Source: Azospirillum melinis
GTDB taxonomy: Bacteria > Pseudomonadota > Alphaproteobacteria > Azospirillales > Azospirillaceae
Assembly: GCF_013340935.1 (NCBI RefSeq)
Contig: NZ_WHOS01000030.1
Span: 23,855 to 87,854, forward strand
Direction of reading: 5' to 3'
Length of the DNA stretch: 64,000 nucleotides
In this document: positions 15,178 to 26,664 of the stretch, piece after piece
Layout: each line of letters begins with the position of its first letter
How positions within the stretch are numbered: the stretch's first letter is position 1
Program-made: the position numbers and the translations under genes
Notes under the pieces: model-generated
Told to the model about the DNA's origin: nothing
Seen by the model: only the letters and a program-made list of their open reading frames with translations
Database searches by the model: none

Positions 15178-16188
15178 ATGACCGTCAGAATTGGCATCAT
15201 CGGCACCGGCGCCATCGGCCGCGACCATGCCCGGCGCATCGAGCAGGTGCTGGCCGGCGGCAAGATCGTCGCCCTGACCGATGTCAACCGCGAGTCCGCC
15301 GAGGCGGTGCGGGCCGACATCGCTCCCGATGCCGAGATCTTCCAGACCGGCGAGGAATTGATCGCCTCGCCGCTGGTCGATGCGGTTCTTGTCACCTCCT
15401 GGGGCGCCAGCCACGAGCAGTATGTGCTGGCCGCCATCGCCGCCGGGAAGCCCTGCTTCTGCGAAAAGCCGCTCGCAACCACCGCCGACGGCGCCAGGCG
15501 CATCGTCGATGCCGAGGTGGCGCACGGCAGGCGTCTGGTCCAGGTCGGCTTCATGCGCCGCTACGATGCCGGCTACATCGCGCTGAAGGAGGCGGTGACC
15601 AGCCGCACCGGCGCGCCGATCATGGTCCACGCCGCCCACCGCAACCCGACGGTGCCCCAGCATTACCTCACGCCGATGGCGATCCACGACACGCTGATCC
15701 ACGAGATCGACGTGTTCCGCTGGCTGCTGGACGACGATTACGTTTCCGCCCGCGTGATCTTCCCGCGCCGCGCCGCCCGCAGCCACGGCAAGCTGCGCGA
15801 CCCGCAGGTCGTGCTGCTGGAGACGGCGAAGGGCGTCGTCATCGACGTCGAGATCTTCGTGAACTGCCACTATGGCTACGACATCCAGTGCGAGGTGGTG
15901 GGCGAGGACGGCATCGCCCGCCTGCCGGAGCCGATGGCGGTGCAGATGCGCCTGAACGCCAGCCTGCAGAACCCGATCCTGACCGATTGGAAGGATCGTT
16001 TCATCGCCTCCTACGACGTGGAGCTTCAGGACTTCCTGAAGGCCGCCGCCCAGGGCACAGCCACCGGCCCGACCTGCTGGGACGGCTATGTCGCCGCCAT
16101 CACCTCGGACGCCTGCGTCACCGCGCAGGAACGCGAGGGCGAGGCCGTCGCCATCACGTTGCCCAGCCGTCCGGCGCTCTACAGCTGA
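15178..16188 (+). CDS. iolG: myo-Inositol 2-dehydrogenase
   Basis: 336 residues, Gfo/Idh/MocA family. The Rossmann motif GIIGTGAIG starts at residue 6. The catalytic lysine lies in EKPLA (K97), and D171/H175 in HDTLIHEIDVFRW complete the triad known from Bacillus IolG. It oxidises myo-inositol to scyllo-inosose with NAD+, the first step of the pathway. GAGG stands 10 bases before the ATG. It heads the iol gene set, 330 bp after the LacI regulator. Context makes the substrate assignment strong, although relatives can use scyllo-inositol or chiro-inositol. Confidence 0.88.
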   Translation: MTVRIGIIGTGAIGRDHARRIEQVLAGGKIVALTDVNRESAEAVRADIAPDAEIFQTGEELIASPLVDAVLVTSWGASHEQYVLAAIAAGKPCFCEKPLATTADGARRIVDAEVAHGRRLVQVGFMRRYDAGYIALKEAVTSRTGAPIMVHAAHRNPTVPQHYLTPMAIHDTLIHEIDVFRWLLDDDYVSARVIFPRRAARSHGKLRDPQVVLLETAKGVVIDVEIFVNCHYGYDIQCEVVGEDGIARLPEPMAVQMRLNASLQNPILTDWKDRFIASYDVELQDFLKAAAQGTATGPTCWDGYVAAITSDACVTAQEREGEAVAITLPSRPALYS

Positions 16189-16274
16189 CGGCCACCTGAC
16201 CGGCGACACGGTTCCGCCGGTCCGTATCCATTGCCATCGCCAATCCGACGACCGGATTACAGCGGAGCAGACCC

Positions 16275-18215
16275 ATGCCAACTCAACGCGGTCAAACTGA
16301 GCGCGAACTCGACGTCATTTCCATCGGCCGCTCCTCCGTCGACCTCTATGGCGAACAGGTCGGTGGCCGGCTGGAGGACATGCAGAGCTTCGCCAAATAT
16401 GTCGGCGGCTGCCCAACCAACATCGCGGTCGGGACATCGCGCCTCGGCCTGCGCTCCGCCTTGCTGACCCGCGTCGGCGACGAGCATATGGGGCGTTTCA
16501 TCCGGGAACAGCTGGTCCGCGAAGGCGTCGACACCGGCTGCGTCATCACCGATCCGGAACGGCTGACGGCCCTGGTCATCCTGGGCATCCGCGACAGGAA
16601 GACCTTCCCGCTGATTTTCTACCGCGAGAACTGCGCCGACATGGCGATCTGCGAGGAGGATGTCCGGGAAGACTTCATCGCCTCGGCCAGGGCCGTGGTG
16701 GTCAGCGGCACCCATTTCTCCACCCCCACCACCGAAGCCGCCATGCGCAAGGCGATGCGGCTGGCTCGGGCGAGCGGCACCAAAGTGGTGTTCGACATCG
16801 ATTACCGCCCAGTGCTGTGGAAGCTGACCGGTCACGGGCTGGGGGAGGAGCGCTTCGTCGCCGACGGCGGCGTCACCGCCCTGTTGCAGACCATCCTGCC
16901 CGGCTGCGACCTGATCGTCGGCACGGAAGAGGAGTTCCACATCGCCGGCGGCAGCACCGACACGCTGGCGGCGCTGCGCCGGGTCCGCGCGCTGACCGGC
17001 GCGACGCTGGTCTGCAAGCGCGGCCCGATGGGCTGCGTCGTGTTCCCCGGTGCCATTCCCGACAGCCTGGAACAGGGCATCCGCGGTCCCGGCTTCCCGG
17101 TCGAGGTCTACAATGTGCTGGGGGCGGGCGACGCCTTCATGTCGGGCTTCCTGCGAGGCTGGCTGCGCGACCATCCGCTGGAGGAGTGTTGCGCCTTCGC
17201 CAACGCCTGTGGCGCCTTCGCGGTGTCGCGCCACGGCTGCGCGCCCGCCATCCCGACCTGGACGGAGCTGTCCTGTTTCCTCGAAAACGGCAGCCCGACG
17301 CCGCGGCTGCGCGAGGATGCCCGCCTTTCGCACATCCACTGGGCGACCACCCGCCGCCGCGACTGGCCGGAAGTGATGGCCTTCGCCATCGACCACCGTG
17401 CCCAGCTGGAGGCGATGGCGACACGGCTGGGCGCCGACCGGGCGCGGATCTCCGATTTCAAGCTGCTGGCCCTGCAGGCAGCACGGCGGGCCTGCGACGG
17501 CCGCGACGGCTTCGGCATGCTGCTGGACGGCATTCATGGCCAGGACGCGCTGGACGCGCTGACCGGCACCGGCGCCTGGATCGGCCGCCCGGTGGAACTG
17601 CCGGGGTCGCGTCCGCTGCGTTTCGAGGGCGGACCCGATGTCGCCGTGACCATCCGCGAATGGCCGGCCGAGCATGTGGTGAAGTGCCTCGCCTTCTACC
17701 ACCCGGACGACGAGGAAGCGCTGCGCACCGAGCAGGAGCAGCGGATCCAGACCCTGTTCGCCGCCTGCCGCGCCACCGGCCACGAGCTTCTGCTGGAGAT
17801 CATCCCGCCGCGCGGCATGCCGACCGGCGACGACACGATTTCCCGCGCGCTGGAGCGCTTCTATGGGCTCGGCATCCATCCCGACTGGTGGAAGCTGCCC
17901 TCGCCGGCCAGCCAGGGGGCCTGGAACAACATTGCCGGCACCATCGACCGGCATGACCCGCTGTGCCGCGGCGTGCTGATCCTCGGCCTCGACGCGCCGG
18001 AGGAGGAGCTGAAGGCCGGGCTGGCGCTGGCCGCCCGCCAGCCGGTCTGCAAGGGCTTCGCCGTCGGCCGCACCCTGTTCGGCACCGCCGCCGAGGCGTG
18101 GCTCGCCGGCAGCATCGACGATGCGGCGGCGGTCGCGGCGATGGAGGCCGCCTATGGCCGGCTGATCGCCTTCTGGCAGGAACAGCGCAGCCGCCACGGC
18201 CGCAGCCCCGCCTGA
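16275..18215 (+). CDS. iolC: Bifunctional 5-dehydro-2-deoxygluconokinase / DKGP aldolase-like (DUF2090)
   Basis: 646 residues, about twice the size of Bacillus IolC. Residues 1 to about 335 form a PfkB/ribokinase-fold kinase with the NVLGAGDAFMSGF signature near 279-291. Residues about 336-645 are a DUF2090 TIM-barrel domain. The kinase phosphorylates 2-deoxy-5-keto-D-gluconate. The DUF2090 part is taken to cleave the product to dihydroxyacetone phosphate and malonate semialdehyde, the IolJ step, which has no other gene here. The fusion is common in Proteobacteria. GGAGCAG precedes the ATG. Confidence 0.87.
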   Translation: MPTQRGQTERELDVISIGRSSVDLYGEQVGGRLEDMQSFAKYVGGCPTNIAVGTSRLGLRSALLTRVGDEHMGRFIREQLVREGVDTGCVITDPERLTALVILGIRDRKTFPLIFYRENCADMAICEEDVREDFIASARAVVVSGTHFSTPTTEAAMRKAMRLARASGTKVVFDIDYRPVLWKLTGHGLGEERFVADGGVTALLQTILPGCDLIVGTEEEFHIAGGSTDTLAALRRVRALTGATLVCKRGPMGCVVFPGAIPDSLEQGIRGPGFPVEVYNVLGAGDAFMSGFLRGWLRDHPLEECCAFANACGAFAVSRHGCAPAIPTWTELSCFLENGSPTPRLREDARLSHIHWATTRRRDWPEVMAFAIDHRAQLEAMATRLGADRARISDFKLLALQAARRACDGRDGFGMLLDGIHGQDALDALTGTGAWIGRPVELPGSRPLRFEGGPDVAVTIREWPAEHVVKCLAFYHPDDEEALRTEQEQRIQTLFAACRATGHELLLEIIPPRGMPTGDDTISRALERFYGLGIHPDWWKLPSPASQGAWNNIAGTIDRHDPLCRGVLILGLDAPEEELKAGLALAARQPVCKGFAVGRTLFGTAAEAWLAGSIDDAAAVAAMEAAYGRLIAFWQEQRSRHGRSPA

Positions 18216-18274
18216 TCTTCAAGCCATCATCAAGAACAAGAGGGGCCGGACTGGCCCAGTAGGGAGAAGCCATC

Positions 18275-20122
18275 ATGGACAGCGTGCGCCTCACCGTCGC
18301 CCAGGCCGTCGTCCGTTATCTCAGCGCCCAGTATGTCGAGATCGACGGCCAGGAACTGCCGCTGTTCGCCGGTGTCTGGGCGATCTTCGGCCACGGCAAT
18401 GTGGCGGGCATGGGCGAGGCGCTGCATGCCGCCCGTGACCGGCTGCCGACCTACCGTGCCCACAACGAGCAGGGGATGGCGCACGCCGCCATCGCCTATG
18501 CCAAGGCGCAAGCGCGGCGACGCATGATGGCCTGCACCACCTCCATCGGGCCGGGTGCGGTCAACATGGTGACGGCGGCGGCGCTGGCCTATGTCAACCG
18601 CCTGCCGGTGCTGCTGCTGCCGGGCGACGTCTTCGCCACCCGCGCTCCCGACCCGGTGTTGCAGCAGGTGGAGCGCTTCGAGGACGCCACTGTCAGCGCC
18701 AACGACTGCTTCCGCCCGGTGTCGCGCTTCTGGGACCGCATCACCCGAGCCGAACAGCTGATGCCCAGCCTGCGCCGCGCCATCCAGGTGCTGACCGACC
18801 CGGTGGAGTGCGGGCCGGTGACGCTCTGCCTGCCGCAGGACGTGCAGGCGGAAGCCCATGACTTCCCGGTCACTTTCTTCGAGCGGACCGTCCGCCGCAC
18901 CCGCCGGCCGGAGCCCGACCGCGACGAGCTGGCCGCGGTGACGGCGGCCCTGCGAAACGCGAAGAAGCCGTTGATCGTTGCCGGCGGCGGCGTGTTCTAC
19001 AGCGGCGCCTGCGATGCGCTGGCCGATTTCGCCAAGCGCCGCGGCATCCCGGTGGCGGAAACCCAGGCCGGCAAGGGCGCCCTGGTCTGGGACCATCCCT
19101 GCAACGTCGGCGCCATCGGCGTCACCGGCTCCAGCGCCGCCAACGAACTGGCGGCGGAGGCCGATCTGGTGCTGGCGGTCGGCACCCGGCTCGCCGACTT
19201 CACCACCGCCTCCTGGACGGTCTTCGCCAACCGCGGCGCCCGTCTCGCCGGGCTGAACGTCGCCGCCTTCGATGCGGTGAAGGGCGACGCCCTGCCGCTG
19301 GTTGCCGACGCGGCGCGCGGGCTGGCGGCCCTCGATGCCGGGCTCGGCGACTGGTCGGCGCCGCTGCCCTGGCAGTCTTTGGCGCAGGAGCGCACCGCCG
19401 TCTGGACCCGCATCGTCGACCGGGTGACCGCCGATGCCGGGCTCGACCTGCCGACCGACGCCCAGGTGCTGGGGGCGGTCAACCGCGCCGCCGGCAGTGA
19501 CGGCACCATCGTCTGCGCCGCCGGCGGCCTGCCGGGCGAGCTGCACAAGCTGTGGCGCAGCGGCCGGCCCGGCGGCTACCATCTGGAATACGGCTTCTCC
19601 TGCATGGGCTACGAGATCGCCGGCGGGCTGGGCGTCAAGATGGCCTGCCCGGACCGCGAGACCTTCGTCATGGTCGGCGACGGCAGCTACATGATGCTGA
19701 ATTCCGAGCTGGCCGTGTCGGTGGCGATGAAGCGCAAGCTGATCGTCGTCCTGCTCGACAATCGCGGCTACGGCTGCATCAACCGGCTGCAGAACGCCTG
19801 CGGCGGCGCGCCCTTCAACAATTTGCTGCGCGACACCCATTACGAGACGGAGACCCTGCCCGACATCGACTTCGCCGGCCATCTGCGCGCGCTGGGTGCG
19901 GTGACCGAGACGGTGACGGGCATTGCCCAGTTGGAACAGGCGCTGGAACGCGCCAAGGCGTCCCCCGTCACCTATGCCATCGTCATCGACACCGACCCGC
20001 TGCCCTCGACCAAAGAGGGCGGGGCGTGGTGGGACGTGCCGGTGCCGGAACTCTCGACCCGTCCGGAGGTCGCGGCGGCCCGTGAACGCTACGTCGCCCA
20101 CAAGGCCCGCCAGCGCCGCTGA
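18275..20122 (+). CDS. iolD: 3D-(3,5/4)-trihydroxycyclohexane-1,2-dione hydrolase
   Basis: 615 residues, ThDP-dependent enzyme of the acetolactate-synthase fold. Glu65 in AHNEQGMAHA is the cofactor-activating glutamate. The Mg-diphosphate motif is GDGSYMMLNSELA near 468-480, continuing to LLDNRGYGCINRLQ. It opens the ring of the dione to 5-deoxy-glucuronate. AGGGAGAAG lies before the ATG, and the gene is 59 bp after iolC. Context and length fit IolD without doubt. Confidence 0.92.
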   Translation: MDSVRLTVAQAVVRYLSAQYVEIDGQELPLFAGVWAIFGHGNVAGMGEALHAARDRLPTYRAHNEQGMAHAAIAYAKAQARRRMMACTTSIGPGAVNMVTAAALAYVNRLPVLLLPGDVFATRAPDPVLQQVERFEDATVSANDCFRPVSRFWDRITRAEQLMPSLRRAIQVLTDPVECGPVTLCLPQDVQAEAHDFPVTFFERTVRRTRRPEPDRDELAAVTAALRNAKKPLIVAGGGVFYSGACDALADFAKRRGIPVAETQAGKGALVWDHPCNVGAIGVTGSSAANELAAEADLVLAVGTRLADFTTASWTVFANRGARLAGLNVAAFDAVKGDALPLVADAARGLAALDAGLGDWSAPLPWQSLAQERTAVWTRIVDRVTADAGLDLPTDAQVLGAVNRAAGSDGTIVCAAGGLPGELHKLWRSGRPGGYHLEYGFSCMGYEIAGGLGVKMACPDRETFVMVGDGSYMMLNSELAVSVAMKRKLIVVLLDNRGYGCINRLQNACGGAPFNNLLRDTHYETETLPDIDFAGHLRALGAVTETVTGIAQLEQALERAKASPVTYAIVIDTDPLPSTKEGGAWWDVPVPELSTRPEVAAARERYVAHKARQRR

Positions 20123-20177
20123 CCGCGCCCCTCCTCCCCAATTCCACCATCTTCTTCCGTCTTGGGAGCATCCGATC

Positions 20178-21068
20178 ATGACCGTTCGTCTCGGCGTCAA
20201 CCCGATCGCCTGGAGCAACGACGATATGCTTGAGCTGGGCGGGGCGACGCCGCTGGAGCAGTGCCTTGCCGAAGGGCGCGAGGCCGGTTTCCAGGGCTTC
20301 GAGCTTGGCAACAAATTCCCGCGCGATGCCGCCGTGCTGCGCCCGATCCTCGACGGTTACGGCCTGTCTCTGGTGTCCGGCTGGTACAGCGCCGGCCTGC
20401 TGGAGCGCAGCGTCGCCGAGGAGATCGAGGCGGTGCAGCCGCACCTGCAGCTGCTGAAGGCGATGGGCTGCCCGGTGATGGTGGTGGCCGAGACGACCGG
20501 CTGCGTCCATGGTTCCCGCGGCACGCCGCTCTCCCAGCGCCCGACGCTGGAGTCCGGCCAGTGGGCGGAGTTCGGCCGCCGCATGGTGGAGTTCGGCGAC
20601 TATTTGCGCGACCAGGGCACGCCGCTCGCCTACCACTACCACATGGGCACGGTGGTGGAGACGCCCGACGAGATCGACCGCTTCGCCGAAGTCACCGGCG
20701 ACAGCGTCGGCATCCTGCTCGACACCGGCCACCTGACCTTCGCCGGCGGCAACCCGCTGGACCTGATCGCCAAATGGGGCCGCCGCATCAACCACGTCCA
20801 TTGCAAGGACGTGCGCGCCGACGTGCTGAAGCGGGCCAGGGCGACCGACAGCAGCTTCCTCGACGCCGTCATCGACGGGGTGTTCACCGTGCCGGGCGAC
20901 GGCTGCGTCGATTTCCCCGCCGTGGTGAAGGCGCTGAAGGACGCGGACTATCGCGGCCGGTGGCTAGTGATCGAGGCGGAGCAGGACCCCGCCAAGGCCC
21001 ATCCCCTGACCTACGTCACCAAGGGCCGCCAGCATCTGAGCGCGCTCGTCGCAGAATACGGCCTGTGA
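20178..21068 (+). CDS. iolE: Inosose dehydratase (2-keto-myo-inositol dehydratase)
   Basis: 296 residues, AP endonuclease 2-like TIM barrel. The opening RLGVNPIAWSNDDM and the metal-site segments HYHMGTVVETPDEID, LLDTGHLTFAGGNP and HVHCKDVR are typical of IolE, which dehydrates scyllo-inosose to the 1,2-dione using a divalent metal. It follows iolD by 55 bp. Its TGA overlaps a possible GTG start of the next gene, or lies 8 bases before its ATG. Confidence 0.92.
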   Translation: MTVRLGVNPIAWSNDDMLELGGATPLEQCLAEGREAGFQGFELGNKFPRDAAVLRPILDGYGLSLVSGWYSAGLLERSVAEEIEAVQPHLQLLKAMGCPVMVVAETTGCVHGSRGTPLSQRPTLESGQWAEFGRRMVEFGDYLRDQGTPLAYHYHMGTVVETPDEIDRFAEVTGDSVGILLDTGHLTFAGGNPLDLIAKWGRRINHVHCKDVRADVLKRARATDSSFLDAVIDGVFTVPGDGCVDFPAVVKALKDADYRGRWLVIEAEQDPAKAHPLTYVTKGRQHLSALVAEYGL

Positions 21069-21076
21069 GCATCCAA

Positions 21077-22582
<1,506 letters not shown>

Positions 22583-22684
22583 GCGGGAACGTATGATCCT
22601 TCATTGTCCGCGCCTGATTCCAACACGGCTTCGCCAGGGGGCGGAGACGCATCGCAAGACCATCCGGCACCACAGAGGGCGACC

Positions 22685-23494
22685 ATGAGCAAGCTGCTGC
22701 TGCGCAACCACGCACCGGACCCGGCCGGCCGGGTGCACCATGTCACGCCCGAATCGGCGGGCTGGTCGTGCATCGGGTTCGACCTCTACCGCCTGGAGGA
22801 GGGGATGACCGTTTCCGGCGAGGATGCGGACCGCGAGACCTGTCTGGTCTTCGTCGCCGGGCGCGGCGCGGCGATGGCCGGCGACCGGGAATGGGCGGAG
22901 CTTGGCGACCGCATGTCGCCCTTCGAGGACAAGCGGCCCTACGCGATCTACCTGCCGCAGGGCACGCCGTGGCGGGTGCGGGCCACCACCGCGTTGGAAC
23001 TGGCGGTCTGCACCGCGCCCGGCCTGAACGGCGGGCTGCCGGTGCGGCTGATCCGTCCGGAGGATGTCGGCGCCTCGGTCCGCGGGCAGGGCAGCAATAC
23101 CCGCCATGTCTTTGATATCCTGCCCGAATCGCAGCCGGCCGACAGTCTTCTGGTGGTGGAGGTCATCACGCCGGCCGGCAACTGGTCCAGCTATCCGCCG
23201 CACAAGCACGACAGCGACGACGGCACGGCGGAAACCCAGCTGGAGGAGACCTATTACCACCGCATCGACCCGCCGCAGGGCTTCGCCTTCCAGCGCGTCT
23301 ATACCGACGACCGCTCGCTGGACGAGGCGATGGCGGTGGAAAACGGCGACCTCGTCATGGTCCCGCGCGGCTACCACCCGGTCGGCGCCGCCCACGGCTA
23401 CACCGGCTATTACCTGAACGTGATGGCCGGCCCCCGCCGCGCCTGGCATTTCAACACCGCCCCGGAACACCGCTGGCTGCTGGCTCCGGTCTGA
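22685..23494 (+). CDS. iolB: 5-Deoxy-glucuronate isomerase
   Basis: 269 residues, double-cupin IolB family. The metal-binding segment YPPHKHDSDD with downstream E and H (LEETYYHRIDPPQGF) is diagnostic. It isomerises 5-deoxy-glucuronate to 2-deoxy-5-keto-D-gluconate, the kinase substrate. CAGAGGGCG lies ahead of ATG 22685; an in-frame ATG at 22604 would add 27 residues with no family match. Last gene of the iol block, 30 bases before a strong terminator. Confidence 0.92.
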   Translation: MSKLLLRNHAPDPAGRVHHVTPESAGWSCIGFDLYRLEEGMTVSGEDADRETCLVFVAGRGAAMAGDREWAELGDRMSPFEDKRPYAIYLPQGTPWRVRATTALELAVCTAPGLNGGLPVRLIRPEDVGASVRGQGSNTRHVFDILPESQPADSLLVVEVITPAGNWSSYPPHKHDSDDGTAETQLEETYYHRIDPPQGFAFQRVYTDDRSLDEAMAVENGDLVMVPRGYHPVGAAHGYTGYYLNVMAGPRRAWHFNTAPEHRWLLAPV

Positions 23495-23523
23495 CCGGGG
23501 GCCGCGGTCAAGGTCCCAGCAAA

Positions 23524-23563
23524 GGAAAGGCCCCCGTCCGGTACCTCGGACGGGGGCCTTTCC
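23524..23563. terminator. Bidirectional intrinsic terminator, iol operon / adhE operon
   Basis: A perfect 17-bp stem (GGAAAGGCCCCCGTCCG at 23524-23540 and its inverse at 23547-23563) closes on a 6-base loop. It lies between convergent iolB and the adhE-linked gene. TTTCC on one side and AAAGG on the other give only short U-tracts, but the stem is very stable. Confidence 0.85.
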
Positions 23564-23625
23564 ATGGGAGGCAACCTGCCATCGGACCTTGCGGACCTTG
23601 CCGGCCGGCGGCGGTGTGTTTCGCC

Positions 23626-23871
23626 TCAGAGGTCGCCGAGCGACCGGTCGATCTCCCACACCAGCCGGTCGGCCAGCTTGATCGAGCGGGCAAGGTCGGC
23701 GGGGCACATCCCCAGGCCGGGATCCTCGACCACCGGGAAGCTCTCCGCCTTGTCGATTCCCAGGCCCTTCGCGGTGACCAGCACCTCGTAGCTGCGGTTG
23801 TCCTCGTTGAACAGGCATTCGGTCTCGAAGCCGCGGGCATCGCTTTCGGCCCACATGATCGCTTTGCTCAT
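23626..23871 (-). CDS. Small protein co-transcribed with adhE, function unknown
   Basis: 81 residues from ATG 23871, 28 bases after the adhE stop on the same strand, with AGGATACGAGACC ahead. It is soluble and acidic, with one Cys-containing segment (TECLFNEDNRSYEVLVTAKG) that looks beta-rich. No family was recognised. The tight spacing and shared terminator imply the same mRNA as adhE, so it may modulate the enzyme or fermentative growth. Confidence 0.7.
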   Translation of the reverse strand: MSKAIMWAESDARGFETECLFNEDNRSYEVLVTAKGLGIDKAESFPVVEDPGLGMCPADLARSIKLADRLVWEIDRSLGDL

Positions 23872-23899
23872 GGTCTCGTATCCTGACGTAAGGGTTTCG

Positions 23900-26584
23900 T
23901 TACTTGGCGAGCGCCGCGTCCTTGCGGGCGGCGGACTTGCCGGCAGGTTTGACCTCGACCGGTGCGGCGTCCTGGGCCGACGGCTCGACATAGGCGCGGC
24001 CATAGTAGCTGTCGACCAGCAGCTGCCTGATCTCGGCGACCAGCGGATAGCGCGGGTTGGCGCCGGTGCACTGGTCGTCGAAGGCCGCTTCGGCTATCGC
24101 ATCGACCCGCGCCAGGAAGGCCGCCTCCGGCACCCCCGCCGCCTGGATCGAGGCCGGGATCTCCAGCGCCCGCTTCAACTCCTCCACCCAGGCAATCAGC
24201 TTCTCGACCCGCTCATGGTCGCGGCTGCCGCCCAGCTCCAGATGCCGGGCGATCTGTGCATAGCGCGCCACGCCCTTGGGACGGTCGTACTGGCTGAACG
24301 CCGTCTGCTTGGTCGGGATGTCCGCCGCGTTGTAGCGGATCACGTTGGCGATCAGCAGCGCGTTGGCGATGCCGTGCGGGATGTGGAACTCCGCCCCCAG
24401 CTTGTGCGCCATCGAATGGCACACGCCGAGGAAGGCGTTGGCAAACGCGATGCCGGCCAGCGTCGCCGCGTTGTGCACCAGCTCCCGCGCCTTCGGATCC
24501 TGGCACCCGTTGCGGTAGGCCGAGGGCAGGTTCTCCTTCAGGAGCTTCAGCGCCTGCAAGGCCTGACCGCCGGAATATTCGTTCGCCACCACCGAGACGT
24601 AAGCCTCCAGCGCATGGGTCACCGCGTCGATGCCGCCCGCCGCCGTCAGGCCCTTGGGCATGTCCATCACGAGGTTGGCGTCGACGATCGCCATGCTCGG
24701 CGTCAGCTCGTAATCGGCGATCGGATACTTGGTTCCGGTGCGCTCGTCGGTCACCACCGCGAAGGGCGTCACCTCCGATCCCGTGCCGGACGTGGTCGGC
24801 ACCGCCACCAGCTGCGCCTTCACGCCGAGCTTGGGGAAGGTGTAGATGCGCTTGCGGATGTCCATGAAGCGCAGCGCAAGATCCTCGAACGCCACCTCGG
24901 GCGCCTCGTACATCACCCAGATGATCTTGGCCGCGTCCATCGGCGAGCCGCCGCCCAGCGCCAGGATCACGTCGGGCTGGAAGGCGTTGGCGAGCGCCAC
25001 CCCCTTGCGCACCACTGCCAGCGTCGGGTCGGCGCTGACCTCGAAGAAGGTCTCGACCTCCAGCCCCAGCGACTTCAGCACGCGGACGCTGTCGGTGACA
25101 TGGCCGTTCTCGAACAGGAAGCGGTCGGTGACGATCAGGCAGCGCTTCTTCCCGCGCAGCTCCTCCAGCGCGAAGGGCAGGCAGCCGCGGCGGAAATAGA
25201 TCGACTTGGGCAGCTTGTGCCACAGCATGTTCTCGGCCCGCTTGGCCACCGTCTTCCTGTTGATCAGGTGCTGCGGCCCGACATTCTCCGAGATCGAGTT
25301 GCCGCCCCACGAGCCGCAGCCCAGCGTCAGCGAGGGGGCGAGGCGGAAGTTGTAGAGGTCGCCGATGCCGCCATGGGACGACGGCGTGTTGATCAGGATG
25401 CGGGCGGTCTTCATCCTGTCGCCGAAATGGCGGATGCGCCCGGCCTGCCGGTCCTGGTCGGTGTAGAGTGCGGAGGTGTGGCCGATGCCGCCGAGCGCCA
25501 CCAGGGCGGCGGCCTTGTCGCAGGCCTCCATGAAGTCCTTGGCGCGGTAGAGCGCCAGGGTCGGCGACAGCTTCTCGTGGGCGAAGGGTTCGCTGTCGTC
25601 GATGTCGGTGACTTCGGCGATCAGCACCTTGGTGGCGAGCGGCACGTTCAGGCCGGCCATGGCGGCGATGGCGTGGGCGGGCTGGCCGACGATGTCGGCA
25701 TTGAGATGGCCGTCGGTCAGCAGCACCTTGCGCACGGCGTCGGCCTCGCGGGGCGACAGGATGTAGCCGCCATGATGGGCGAAGCGGTCGCGCACCGCGT
25801 CATAGACGGCATCGACCACCACCGCCGACTGTTCGGACGCGCAGACCACGCCGTTGTCGAAGGTCTTGGACATCAGGATGGAGGCGACGGCGCGCTTGAT
25901 GTCGGCGAACTCGTCGATGACGGCGGGGGTGTTGCCGGCGCCGACGCCGATGGCAGGCTTGCCCGACGAGTAGGCGGCCTTGACCATCCCCGGCCCGCCG
26001 GTGGCAAGGATCAGGTTGATGTCCGGGTGGTGCATGACGGCGTTGGAGAGCTCCAGCGAGGGCTCGTCGATCCAGCCGATGATGTCATCGGGGGCGCCGG
26101 CCTCGACCGCGGCGGCGAGCACGAGGCGGGCGGCCTCGCAGGTCGATCTGCGGGCGCGGGGATGGGGGGAGAGCACCAGGCCGTTGCGGGTCTTCAGCGC
26201 GATCAGCGCCTTGAAGATGGCGGTGGAGGTCGGGTTGGTGGTGGGGACGATGCCGCAGATCAGGCCGACCGGCTCGGCGATGGTGAGGATGCCGGCGTCG
26301 TTGTCTTCCGACAGGACGCCGCAGGTCTTGTCATCCTTGTACTTGTTGTAGATGTATTCGGCGGCGAAGTGGTTCTTGATGACCTTGTCTTCCATGACGC
26401 CCATGCCGGTCTCCGCCACCGCCATCCTGGCGAGCGGGATGCGGGCGTTGGCGGCGGCCAGAGCCGCGCTGCGGAAGATCAGGTCGACCTTCTCCTGCGG
26501 ATAGTCGGCGAAGCGCGCCTGCGCCGCCTTAACCCGCGCGATCAGGGCGTTCAGGTCGGAAAGGGTTTTAACGGTCGTGACCAT
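23900..26584 (-). CDS. adhE: Bifunctional acetaldehyde/alcohol dehydrogenase
   Basis: 894 residues from ATG 26584 (GGGAG ahead); an upstream Met at 26701 would add 39 unconserved residues covering the palindromes. The N-terminal CoA-acylating aldehyde dehydrogenase has its catalytic Cys248 in FDNGVVCASEQS. The linker leads to an iron-dependent alcohol dehydrogenase with GGGSPMDAAK and HSMAHKLGAEFHIPHG (iron ligands). Full-length AdhE, which reduces acetyl-CoA to ethanol and usually forms spirosomes. A Lys/Ala-rich tail (after about 865) is extra. An FNR-like box and three palindromes lie upstream, fitting anaerobic control. Confidence 0.93.
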   Translation of the reverse strand: MVTTVKTLSDLNALIARVKAAQARFADYPQEKVDLIFRSAALAAANARIPLARMAVAETGMGVMEDKVIKNHFAAEYIYNKYKDDKTCGVLSEDNDAGILTIAEPVGLICGIVPTTNPTSTAIFKALIALKTRNGLVLSPHPRARRSTCEAARLVLAAAVEAGAPDDIIGWIDEPSLELSNAVMHHPDINLILATGGPGMVKAAYSSGKPAIGVGAGNTPAVIDEFADIKRAVASILMSKTFDNGVVCASEQSAVVVDAVYDAVRDRFAHHGGYILSPREADAVRKVLLTDGHLNADIVGQPAHAIAAMAGLNVPLATKVLIAEVTDIDDSEPFAHEKLSPTLALYRAKDFMEACDKAAALVALGGIGHTSALYTDQDRQAGRIRHFGDRMKTARILINTPSSHGGIGDLYNFRLAPSLTLGCGSWGGNSISENVGPQHLINRKTVAKRAENMLWHKLPKSIYFRRGCLPFALEELRGKKRCLIVTDRFLFENGHVTDSVRVLKSLGLEVETFFEVSADPTLAVVRKGVALANAFQPDVILALGGGSPMDAAKIIWVMYEAPEVAFEDLALRFMDIRKRIYTFPKLGVKAQLVAVPTTSGTGSEVTPFAVVTDERTGTKYPIADYELTPSMAIVDANLVMDMPKGLTAAGGIDAVTHALEAYVSVVANEYSGGQALQALKLLKENLPSAYRNGCQDPKARELVHNAATLAGIAFANAFLGVCHSMAHKLGAEFHIPHGIANALLIANVIRYNAADIPTKQTAFSQYDRPKGVARYAQIARHLELGGSRDHERVEKLIAWVEELKRALEIPASIQAAGVPEAAFLARVDAIAEAAFDDQCTGANPRYPLVAEIRQLLVDSYYGRAYVEPSAQDAAPVEVKPAGKSAARKDAALAK

Positions 26585-26664
26585 GATCGGGCGTCTCCCG
26601 TCGGGTGTCGCCAAAGGGCCGGTTTCCCGGCCTGGAACCCCCGAATCTCTCGGTTCCATGCAGT

